Notes under the pieces: model-generated | The model's input: the letters and a program-made list of their open reading frames with translations, nothing else | The model's database searches: none | What the model was told of the DNA's origin: nothing | From: an uncultured Bacteroides sp. | GTDB taxonomy: Bacteria; Bacteroidota; Bacteroidia; Bacteroidales; Bacteroidaceae | NCBI GenBank assembly: GCA_944322355.1 | Contig: CALUOT010000025.1 | Coordinates: 1 to 39,885, forward strand | DNA: 39,885 nucleotides | Reading direction: 5' to 3' | Program-made: the position numbers and the translations under genes | Part shown: piece by piece, positions 8,655-15,593 of the stretch | How positions within the stretch are numbered: position 1 is the stretch's first letter | Layout of the letters: the number at the start of each line of letters is the position of its first letter

Positions 8655-8756
8655 TCTGGCGAGGATACGAAGTGACCGTCGAGATAGGTATCTCCCAAGC
8701 AGTCTCCTTTACGTAAATATTTCAGATAGCTTATGCTTGGCCTGAAACAGTCGGGG

Positions 8757-9662
8757 TTAGTAAATCTTCTTCCCTATCCGTTCCCGCTTCGCGGAGAACC
8801 AGATGAGGGCGGCACGGCCGATGAGATGGTCTTCGGGGACGAGACCGAAGAGGCGGGAGTCCGACAGGTTGGCGGCATTGTTGGCCGTTATCCAATAGTA
8901 GTCCTTCGTGAAGCGGCATTGCCGGGCTGGCTTACCGTCGATGTAGAGGGTGTCGTTCTTGATTTCGGCCCGTCGATGTTCGTGCAGCACGAGTGTGTTG
9001 CATAGCAGGGCCTGGTTCCAGGGATAGATGGGTACGGTCTGTCCGCGACGGGGGACGATGAAGGGTTTCAGGCTGAGGGAGTCGGCTTCCAGGGGCGTGA
9101 GCCAGCAGGAGTCGGGCATGGTTTGCTCCAGCAGGTAGTATTCGTAGCGGCTGAAGCTGCGCACGCACCGGGTAGAGTCAGCTCCGGGCAAGTCGTGCGA
9201 GCGGATGGAGAGGCGGGTTTGCAGGGAGTCCAGCAGCTTCTTTTTCGTCTGCGGATAGGTGTACAGATGTTTCTGGTCGGGGGCGAACGAGGCTGAGGAT
9301 ACGACGGTGAAGAAGGAGTCGACCAGCAGCGTGTCGCCCGGTGTGCCTGTGCAGCGTCCGATGAACACCTCGCGGCGGTCGATGACGGGGACGGTCAGGT
9401 TGCCGGGGTTGTTGAACACCACGATGTCCTCCTTGTCAGCTGGCCGGGGACGCCATCGGTGATAGCCCCACCACTGCATGAAAGGCAGGCGGAGGCCGTA
9501 ACTCCACTTGTTCACCAGAATACGTTCGCCTTGGTAGAGGGTATTCTCCATGCCTGTCGAGGGGATTACATAAGACGTGGCAACACATCCCCGGAGCAGT
9601 GCCACGACGAGCACGGCTCCGAGGACGATGCATGCGGTCTTTATGTATCTACTGGGTACCAT
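8757..9662 (-). CDS. Signal peptidase I-like protein lacking catalytic residues (probable pseudoenzyme)
   Basis: 301 residues of the S26 family: one N-terminal membrane segment (about 8-25), then box B (YVIPSTGMENTLYQGERILV), box D (VFIGRCTGTPGDT) and a box-E-like ITANNAANLSDSR (258-270). In active type I peptidases box B reads PSxSM with the Ser before Met as nucleophile; here that position is Gly37 (GGC, 9552-9554). The general-base Lys before RC in box D is Gly102 (GGA, 9357-9359), and GDN in box E has become ANN. The frame is otherwise intact, so this is not a decaying gene. It lies 18 bp after an apparently active paralog and may partner or regulate it. Confidence 0.88.
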   Translation of the reverse strand: MVPSRYIKTACIVLGAVLVVALLRGCVATSYVIPSTGMENTLYQGERILVNKWSYGLRLPFMQWWGYHRWRPRPADKEDIVVFNNPGNLTVPVIDRREVFIGRCTGTPGDTLLVDSFFTVVSSASFAPDQKHLYTYPQTKKKLLDSLQTRLSIRSHDLPGADSTRCVRSFSRYEYYLLEQTMPDSCWLTPLEADSLSLKPFIVPRRGQTVPIYPWNQALLCNTLVLHEHRRAEIKNDTLYIDGKPARQCRFTKDYYWITANNAANLSDSRLFGLVPEDHLIGRAALIWFSAKRERIGKKIY

Positions 9663-9680
9663 CAGCCAGGTCGATGTGCT

Positions 9681-11165
9681 TTATTCCACGGTCTTGAACA
9701 GGCGGTTCCAGCGTATCTTGCCGTCGAACCAGCCTCGGTCTTTGTCCAGCGAAAGCCATATCAAGAGCGGTTTGCCTACGACGTGGTCTTCGGGCACGAA
9801 ACCCCAGTAGCGCGAGTCGGCCGAGTTGTGTCGGTTGTCGCCCATCATCCAGTAGTAGTCCATCCGGAAGGTGTACGTGTCCGTCCGCTCTCCGTTGATG
9901 TAGAGTCCGTCGGGGCGACGTTCCAGTGTATTGCCCTCGTAGGCTTCGATGCAGCGTTCATAGATGGGCAGATTGTCCTCGGTCAGGGTGATGGTGGCCC
10001 CCTTCTTCGGTATCCAGATGGGGCCGTAGTCGTTGCGTGTCCAGCGGGTGTAGAGGTTCTGCGGATACATCTGGCCGGCGAACTCTTCCGGCTCCATCAC
10101 GATGCGGCTCACCAGCTTCTTGTTGCCCTCCAGTGTCTTCAGCATGGCTTGGGTCAGCGGTAGGTGATAGACAGGAGCCAGCCGGCCGTTGGCATCGCGC
10201 AGGCTGAGGCCCAAGGCTGCCAACTCTTGCTCCCAGCCCGGGTCGCCCGACATCAGCCATTGGTCGTCCTTGCTGATGCCTAGTTCGCGGAAGAGGCTCT
10301 CGGGTATCTCCGGACCGGTGGTCTGCACGAAGTAGTTTAGCTGCATGTCCTTGGGGGCTTCGGTGCGCTTACCGTCGATGTAGACGTGGGCATCGATGAT
10401 TTGCAGCGTGTCGCCCGGCAGGCCGATGCAGCGCTTCACGTAGTTCTCGCGGCGGTCGACAGGTCGGGTGATGACTTCGCCGTACATCTGCGGATTCTCC
10501 CGGATCAGCTTGCGCCCGGCGGCATAGTACAAGTCGTACACCTGTCGTTGCTGGGTGCGAGTCAGGCTGTCCATCGCTATCGGGCGGGGATACATGCGCT
10601 GCCCTTCGGTGTAGGCCAAGCTGTAGAAGTCGGTCTGCTGGAAGTTAGTGGCCACGGTGTCGCCCGCCGGGAAGTTGAACACCACGATGTCGCCCCGCTT
10701 CACGTGTCCCGTGCCGGCCACGCGCTTGTAGTCCCAGTGTGGCCAGTCGAGGTAAGACTTGCAGTTCAGGATGGGCAATGTGTGCTGCGTCAGCGGCATG
10801 GAAAGCGGTGTGTTGGGCACACGGGGACCGTAGCTCACCTTGCTCACGTAGAGGAAGTCGCCCACCAACAGGGACTTCTCCAGCGACGACGAAGGTATCT
10901 GGTAGTTCTGGAAGAAGTAGAGGTTGACGAAGTAAACGGCCACCAAGGCAAAGACGATGGCGTCTACCCAGCTCATGACTGTCCTCACCGTGGCGTTCTT
11001 CGACCGACGCCACCAGCTCCACGGTATCTTCTTGCTGATGTAGGCGTCGTAGATGAAAGGCACTACCACCAATCCCAGCCAGCTCTTCAGCCATAGGAGG
11101 AAGAGCAAGTATAGAACGGTGACAACGCCGAACTTAATCCATTGTTTACGGGGTATCTGTTTCAT
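9681..11165 (-). CDS. lepB: Signal peptidase I
   Basis: 494 residues, longer than the roughly 320 of E. coli LepB because of an N-terminal membrane region and insertions between the catalytic boxes. Cleaves signal peptides of exported proteins at the outer face of the inner membrane. Hydrophobic segments lie at about 12-38 and 67-84; box B is YQIPSSSLEKSLLVGD with nucleophile Ser94, box D is ENYVKRCIGLPGDT with Lys244, and box E GDNRHNSADSR is intact. It sits 12 bp after dapB and 18 bp before the degenerate paralog, forming a three-gene unit. Confidence 0.93.
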   Translation of the reverse strand: MKQIPRKQWIKFGVVTVLYLLFLLWLKSWLGLVVVPFIYDAYISKKIPWSWWRRSKNATVRTVMSWVDAIVFALVAVYFVNLYFFQNYQIPSSSLEKSLLVGDFLYVSKVSYGPRVPNTPLSMPLTQHTLPILNCKSYLDWPHWDYKRVAGTGHVKRGDIVVFNFPAGDTVATNFQQTDFYSLAYTEGQRMYPRPIAMDSLTRTQQRQVYDLYYAAGRKLIRENPQMYGEVITRPVDRRENYVKRCIGLPGDTLQIIDAHVYIDGKRTEAPKDMQLNYFVQTTGPEIPESLFRELGISKDDQWLMSGDPGWEQELAALGLSLRDANGRLAPVYHLPLTQAMLKTLEGNKKLVSRIVMEPEEFAGQMYPQNLYTRWTRNDYGPIWIPKKGATITLTEDNLPIYERCIEAYEGNTLERRPDGLYINGERTDTYTFRMDYYWMMGDNRHNSADSRYWGFVPEDHVVGKPLLIWLSLDKDRGWFDGKIRWNRLFKTVE

Positions 11166-11177
11166 GTCGGTACGTAT

Positions 11178-11915
11178 TTACTTCAGGAACGGAAACAAGT
11201 CACTCATGCCGAGGAAGCCTGTATGCGTGGCGGTGTATTCGGCAGCCAGTACGGCACCCAGGGCGAAGCCGCTGCGATTCTTCGCATCGTGCGTGATGGT
11301 GATGCTGTCTGCCTCCGAGTCGTAGCGGATGCTGTGGATGCCCGGTACCTCGCCCTCGCGGATGGCTGTGATGGGCAATACAGCCTCCTCCGGTTCCCCC
11401 TGTTGGGGAGAAGTCAGCTCCCAACGGTTCTTGCGGTCGAGGTTCGCCAGGATGTCCTCGGCCAGGGTGATGGCAGTGCCGCTCGGTGCGTCCAGCTTAT
11501 GGATGTGGTGTGTTTCGGTCATGCTCACGTCGTAAGTAGGGAACTGGTTCATGATGCGGGCCAGTTGTCGGTTGATGGCCGAGAAGATGGCTACGCCCAG
11601 ACTGAAGTTGCTCGACCAGAACAGCGTCTTGCCTCCTTCGGTGCAAAGTTTTCTGATTTCTTCCCCATGCTCCTTCAGCCAACCTGTGCTGCCCGAAACC
11701 AGCTTCACGCCCGCCTCGAACGTGCGCATGTAGTTGCCATAGGCCGCCGTAGGGTTGGTGAACTCGATGGCCACGTCGGCCGAACGGAACGCTTCGGAGT
11801 CGAAGTCCTCCTGATTGTCGATGTCGATGATGCTCACTATCTGGTGCCCCCGGCTCAGGGCGATTTGCTCGATGGCCTTGCCCATCTTGCCATAGCCGAT
11901 CAGTGCTATTTTCAT
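11178..11915 (-). CDS. dapB: 4-hydroxy-tetrahydrodipicolinate reductase
   Basis: Reduces hydroxy-tetrahydrodipicolinate in the lysine/diaminopimelate pathway. I chose the ATG at 11913-11915, giving MKIALIGYGKMGK, the NAD(P) site at the very N-terminus as usual; an upstream in-frame ATG at 11993 would add 26 residues unlike any DapB. The 245-residue product has VSGSTGWL, the catalytic ETHHIHKLDAPSGTA motif and HSIRYDSEADSITITHDA. Short for the enterobacterial enzyme (about 273), normal for Bacteroidota. First gene of the dapB-lepB-lepB-like unit. Confidence 0.93.
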   Translation of the reverse strand: MKIALIGYGKMGKAIEQIALSRGHQIVSIIDIDNQEDFDSEAFRSADVAIEFTNPTAAYGNYMRTFEAGVKLVSGSTGWLKEHGEEIRKLCTEGGKTLFWSSNFSLGVAIFSAINRQLARIMNQFPTYDVSMTETHHIHKLDAPSGTAITLAEDILANLDRKNRWELTSPQQGEPEEAVLPITAIREGEVPGIHSIRYDSEADSITITHDAKNRSGFALGAVLAAEYTATHTGFLGMSDLFPFLK

Positions 11916-11960
11916 TTCGTCATAAAGGTTTATCGTTATACATCGGATTATATAGTCACG

Positions 11961-11968
11961 CAAAGATA
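11961..11968 (-). promoter_or_regulatory. -7 element of the dapB operon promoter
   Basis: CAAAGATA on the plus strand is TATCTTTG on the minus strand, 45 bp upstream of the dapB start. I see no clear -33 box. Confidence 0.55.
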
Positions 11969-12028
11969 GGCTTTTTCCGCCATATCCGCTCATTATTAAC
12001 TTCTTGTTAACAAAGCAGGCATCTCGCC

Positions 12029-12258
12029 GCAGGCGGGATACGTTTCTGTCCGGTCGGGAGATACGCTTGCCATCGGTTGTGACACACGCTTGTCACAGGT
12101 TGTGACATACGCCTGACACAGGTTGTGACATACGCTTGACACTGATTGTCTCATACGCTTGAGAATGGTTGTCTCATACGCTTAAGAATAGTTGTCTCAT
12201 ACGTATGAGAATAGTTGTCTCATACGCATGAGAATACTTGTTTCTTACGCTTCTCTGC
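12029..12258. repeat. Ten-unit 23-bp palindrome array upstream of dapB
   Basis: Most of the 350-bp gap between the dapB start and the stop of the DUF3267-like gene. Units are exactly 23 bp with a CG step at the unit centre at 12041/42, then every 23 bp to 12248/49, ten in a row. Typical cores: TCTCATACGTATGAGA (12195-12210, perfect palindrome), and TGTGACA...TGTCACA with a 6-nt centre (12078-12097). The flanking bases GGTTGT recur in most units. Arms differ between early (TGTGACA/TGTCACA) and late (TCTCA/TGAGA) units. A possible eleventh CG (12271/72) falls inside the neighbouring coding end. Confidence 0.93.
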
Positions 12259-12265
12259 ATCGGCC

Positions 12266-12850
12266 TTATGCGCCCCGGCGTATCACCTTCCCTTGCAGTT
12301 CGCGGCCGTGGCTCACGTAGAGGTCGTCGTCGGAGAAAGGGCGGAGCTTGAACCACAGGGTGAAGTCGCCCAGCGAACATATCAGGCAGACGAGGCCGAA
12401 TACGTACACTTCCGGCCAACCCGTACAGAAGCCATGCAGTGCGGGCAGCACACCCAGCAGGATGCCCGGCAGAAGCAGCACGATGCGGTAGTACTTCAAC
12501 GGCAGGGGGCGGCGGCAGTGCCAGCCCGTGCCGGCCCAGTCGCAATGCCAGTGCAGGCCCTTCAGGCTTCGGCCGTTGGCCAGGAAGAGCAGCAGCCCGT
12601 TCAGCGAGACGAGGAGAACGAAGGCGAGCAGGAGGCAGGGGAAGACGAGGCGTCCCCAGAACTGGCCGATGTAGTGCCCGATGCTGTAGGCCGTGAATTC
12701 TTCCCATACGTACGTGTAGAGAGCCGTCCCGGCGAAGAGGAAGAACAGATAGGCTAGAAGTATGTAGCCCGAAAGGCGCGTGAGACTGATTTTCACTTCG
12801 ATGCTTCCCGGCAGGTTGCCGGCATCGGGGATAGATGTTGTTGTTTTCAT
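12266..12850 (-). CDS. DUF3267-like integral membrane protein, zinc motif not seen
   Basis: 194 residues with four likely membrane segments (about 25-45, 62-90, 122-140, 145-165). The second half resembles DUF3267 (putative zincin membrane peptidases): a CRRPLPLKYYRIVLLLPGI segment, a following hydrophobic pair, SLGDF, and a terminal DDLYVSHG like the family's D(x)VxDHP ending. The family's HExxH motif, expected near the second membrane segment, is absent; the local sequence is FLANGRSLKGLHWHCDW. Either I have the wrong family or the protein has lost peptidase chemistry. Single gene; function unknown. Confidence 0.6.
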   Translation of the reverse strand: MKTTTSIPDAGNLPGSIEVKISLTRLSGYILLAYLFFLFAGTALYTYVWEEFTAYSIGHYIGQFWGRLVFPCLLLAFVLLVSLNGLLLFLANGRSLKGLHWHCDWAGTGWHCRRPLPLKYYRIVLLLPGILLGVLPALHGFCTGWPEVYVFGLVCLICSLGDFTLWFKLRPFSDDDLYVSHGRELQGKVIRRGA

Positions 12851-12888
12851 ACAGATAAGTTTTATGTGTTAGTAATGATTTCCGGGGG

Positions 12889-12896
12889 CAAAGGTA
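12889..12896 (-). promoter_or_regulatory. -7 element for the DUF3267-like gene
   Basis: CAAAGGTA here reads TACCTTTG on the minus strand, matching TAnnTTTG, 39 bp before the ATG at 12850. Confidence 0.5.
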
Positions 12897-12948
12897 AGGC
12901 TTCCGCCCGAAGTCGGAGGTTAACGTTAGGTTATCATTAGGTTAACGG

Positions 12949-12979
12949 TTTGCCTTCTGAAAGAAAAGGACTATCTTTG
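12949..12979 (+). promoter_or_regulatory. Strong consensus promoter of the sensor kinase gene
   Basis: TTTG (12949-12952), 19-nt spacer, TATCTTTG (12972-12979): the best match to the Bacteroidota consensus in the window. The start codon ATG is at 12985, only five bases after the -7 element, so the transcript should have little or no leader. Confidence 0.75.
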
Positions 12980-12984
12980 CAGGC

Positions 12985-14196
12985 ATGATGAAGAAATCCT
13001 ATTACCTGTTGTTGACGTTGGTTGCCGCCTGCGTGACTACCTTCTTCCTGGGTCGCTGGACGGGCATGAGTCTCTCCCTGGGCAGCCAGCGCATAGTGCG
13101 CACCGTCCACGAATCCTGGTGCCGGGCTGACGATGCTCATGCTGCCGATACGACGCTTCGACTCAGCAATCTTTTTCGGGATGAACTACAGTCGGCCGGG
13201 CTGAGGCATCTGCGCTTTCGCTTGGACATCGTACCTTTAAGCGGAGATTCCACCGTCGTGTTGCGTGACGGATTGCGTTATTATGCCGATTATGCTCCCC
13301 TTGTCGAAGCGGGTCATACTTACGTGATTCCTACAGGTGACGGGCAGGGCATCCGTGCCGCTTTGCTCAATCTGCGTGCCGAGACGCTGGGTGTGCAACT
13401 CTACTATCTGCTGGGTACGTTGGTCGGGTTTAGTCTTTTAGGTTATGGCATCGTGGCCCAAGTGCGCATCATCCACCGGCAGGACAAGCTGTCGCAGATG
13501 CGCGAAGACTTCTCCTACGCCATGATACACGACATGAAGACACCCATCTCCACCCTCCTCATGGGGCTGAATGCCTTGCGCAGTGGCAGGCTGGACGACA
13601 AGCCGGAGAAGAAGCAGCGCCATTTCGACGTACTGGAACAGGAAGCCCGCCACTTGCTCGCCCTGACCAACAAGGTGCTGACCCTCTCGAAGTTGGAGCA
13701 TCACCAGTTGCTGCTCAATCCCGATTACTTCGACCTGCGTCCCTTGGTGGACGAGTTGGTACAGGTGTTCGAGACCAAAGCCACGAAGCCCGTCACCTTC
13801 CACATCGACTTGCCGGGCCCCGGCCTCTATGCCGCCCGCGAGCATCTGAAGGAAGCCCCCTCCAACCTGCTCGATAAGGCCATGAAGTTCTCCACGGAGT
13901 CGGTTGAAATCACCATCACCTCGCGTCTGGAGGAACACTACATCCACCTGACAGTGCGGGACAACGGCATTGGTATTCCCCTTTCTGCCCAGCGCACCAT
14001 CTTCGACAAGTTCGAGCGAGCTTCGGCCACGGGCGATAAGCAGACTCCCGGTTTCGGCCTTGGCCTGAACTATGTGATGAACGTCATCCGCGAGCATGGC
14101 GGCTATGTCAGTGTGGAGAGCGTACCCGGCCGGTTCAGTGCCTTTACCCTGTCGTTGCCGGAGGTGACCGGAGAAGAAGAGATTACGAATGAATAA
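12985..14196 (+). CDS. Orphan sensor histidine kinase with altered N-box
   Basis: 403 residues: membrane segment near 7-25, a periplasmic domain of about 110 residues, second membrane segment (about 137-158), then HisKA with the phospho-acceptor H-box YAMIHDMKTPIS (His182) and an ATPase domain with DNGIGIP and GFGLGLNYV glycine boxes. The N-box reads SNLLDKAMKFS (293-303), where NLLDNA is normal; the second Asn, which helps bind Mg-ATP, is Lys298 (AAG, 13876-13878). Kinase activity may therefore be weak or absent. No response regulator lies next to it. A DUF2851 gene follows 12 bp downstream. Signal unknown. Confidence 0.88.
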   Translation: MMKKSYYLLLTLVAACVTTFFLGRWTGMSLSLGSQRIVRTVHESWCRADDAHAADTTLRLSNLFRDELQSAGLRHLRFRLDIVPLSGDSTVVLRDGLRYYADYAPLVEAGHTYVIPTGDGQGIRAALLNLRAETLGVQLYYLLGTLVGFSLLGYGIVAQVRIIHRQDKLSQMREDFSYAMIHDMKTPISTLLMGLNALRSGRLDDKPEKKQRHFDVLEQEARHLLALTNKVLTLSKLEHHQLLLNPDYFDLRPLVDELVQVFETKATKPVTFHIDLPGPGLYAAREHLKEAPSNLLDKAMKFSTESVEITITSRLEEHYIHLTVRDNGIGIPLSAQRTIFDKFERASATGDKQTPGFGLGLNYVMNVIREHGGYVSVESVPGRFSAFTLSLPEVTGEEEITNE

Positions 14197-14208
14197 CTGA
14201 TTTTGAAT

Positions 14209-15498
14209 ATGGAACAACTCTTGCACTACGTATGGCGGCACCGGCTTTTCCCGCTGACCGAACTCCGTACCACCGACGGACAGTTGGTGGAAGTGATAGA
14301 CCCCGGCTTACCCAACCCGAATGCCGGTCCCGACTTTCTGGGTGCCAAGCTGAAGTTGGACGGGGTGTTATGGGCCGGCAATGTGGAGATGCACGACCGG
14401 GCTTCCCTCTGGATGAAGCATGGACATGCGGTCGATGCTGCCTATGACAATGTGATTCTCCACGTGGTGGGCGAGGCCGATTGCACCGTCAGTCGTCGCG
14501 ATGGTACGTCTGTGCCTCAGTTGGTGTTGATTTGTCCCGACGAGGTGGCCCGTGGTTATGCCGAGCTGCGTCAGACGGACATATTGCCCCGCTGTTATCT
14601 CATCCTGTCCGACTTGCCTCGCCTGACGGTTCATTCCTGGTTCTCAGCCTTGCAGGTGGAGCGCTTCGAGCGGAAGGCCCGCGACATTCGTGCCCGCCTC
14701 GATGCCTGTGGCGGCTATTGGGAAGATGCTTTCTTTGTCACCCTGGCTCGCAACTACGGTTTCGGTCTCAATAGTGATACCTTTGAAGCCTGGGCCCGGC
14801 TGATTCCCTTGCGTGCCGTGGACAAGCATCGCGATAATCTCTTTCAAGTGGAAGCTTTCTTCTTAGGTATGGCAGGTCTGTTGGAGGAAGAGCATCCCGA
14901 TTATGATGACTACTATCACCGGCTACGTCGCGAGTACCTCTACCTGCGGCAGAAGTTTACCCTTCCCCCGCCGTTGGAGGCTTCTCGTTGGAAGTTGCTG
15001 CGTACACGTCCGGGCAGTTTCCCTTGTGTCCGTCTGGCCCAATTGGCTCAACTCTATCATCGGGGGCAGACGCTCTTTTCGCGTGTCATGGAGGCTCAGA
15101 CAGCCGACGAACTCCGTGAACTGCTGGTGGCGGGTACTTCGGACTATTGGACCAAGCACTTCACCTTTGCCAAGGAGTCGCCTGGTCGATCCAAACAAAT
15201 GGGACGTTCCTCGCTCAACTTGGTCATTATCAATACGGTGGTTCCGTTCCTCTATGCTTACGGGCGTCATCGAGGAGAAGAATATCGCTGTGAACGTGCC
15301 ACTTCTTTACTGGAGGAACTGAAGCCTGAGAACAACTATATTATTCGTATGTGGGAGGGGGCAGGCATCTCTGCGGCCAATGCAGCCGATTCGCAAGCCC
15401 TCATTCAGTTGCAAAAGGAATACTGCGACAAACGTGATTGCCTGCGTTGTCGCTTTGGTTATGAGTATTTGAAGCGGAGGCGGACGAGTTGCTCCTAA
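14209..15498 (+). CDS. DUF2851 family protein
   Basis: 429 residues, no signal peptide or membrane segment. The N-terminal signature (VEVIDPGLPNPNAGPDF at about 28-44, then GNVEMHDRASLW and DNVILHVVGEAD) is characteristic of DUF2851, a Bacteroidota family of unknown function. The C-terminal region has a Cys cluster CDKRDCLRCRFG that may bind a metal. ATG 14209 is preferred to the in-frame TTG two codons earlier. Probably translated from the sensor kinase transcript, although a functional link is only suggested by position. Confidence 0.85.
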   Translation: MEQLLHYVWRHRLFPLTELRTTDGQLVEVIDPGLPNPNAGPDFLGAKLKLDGVLWAGNVEMHDRASLWMKHGHAVDAAYDNVILHVVGEADCTVSRRDGTSVPQLVLICPDEVARGYAELRQTDILPRCYLILSDLPRLTVHSWFSALQVERFERKARDIRARLDACGGYWEDAFFVTLARNYGFGLNSDTFEAWARLIPLRAVDKHRDNLFQVEAFFLGMAGLLEEEHPDYDDYYHRLRREYLYLRQKFTLPPPLEASRWKLLRTRPGSFPCVRLAQLAQLYHRGQTLFSRVMEAQTADELRELLVAGTSDYWTKHFTFAKESPGRSKQMGRSSLNLVIINTVVPFLYAYGRHRGEEYRCERATSLLEELKPENNYIIRMWEGAGISAANAADSQALIQLQKEYCDKRDCLRCRFGYEYLKRRRTSCS

Positions 15499-15585
15499 GA
15501 ATTACTTATACCTAATTGTTCAACTACCCATGGGTAATTATTTGACTATCCATGGGTAATTGAACAATTTCCTGTAGGTGAAATG
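15499..15585. repeat. Four-unit 22-bp palindrome array between convergent stops
   Basis: Dyads centred at 15508.5, 15530.5, 15552.5 and 15574.5, exactly 22 bp apart. The middle two are nearly identical (ACTACCCATGGGTAATT and ACTATCCATGGGTAATT); the outer two keep symmetry with other bases (ATTA...TAAT and CCTGTAGG). It fills the 95 bp between the DUF2851 stop and the fimbrillin-like stop. An outer pairing AATTGTTCAA / TTGAACAATT also makes one larger hairpin. Confidence 0.85.
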
Positions 15586-15593
15586 CGTGATGC

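Noticed and set aside
8757-9662. Pseudogene status for the signal peptidase paralog
   Set aside because: No frameshift or early stop, normal boxes apart from the catalytic residues, and tight operon spacing argue for a functional non-catalytic protein.
11916-11993. 26-residue N-terminal extension of DapB
   Set aside because: It would cross the promoter -7 element at 11961-11968 and does not resemble any DapB N-terminus; the nucleotide-binding motif begins at the chosen Met.
12029-12258. Possible CRISPR array
   Set aside because: Units are contiguous 23-bp palindromes with no unique spacers, repeats are not identical, and no cas gene is in the window.
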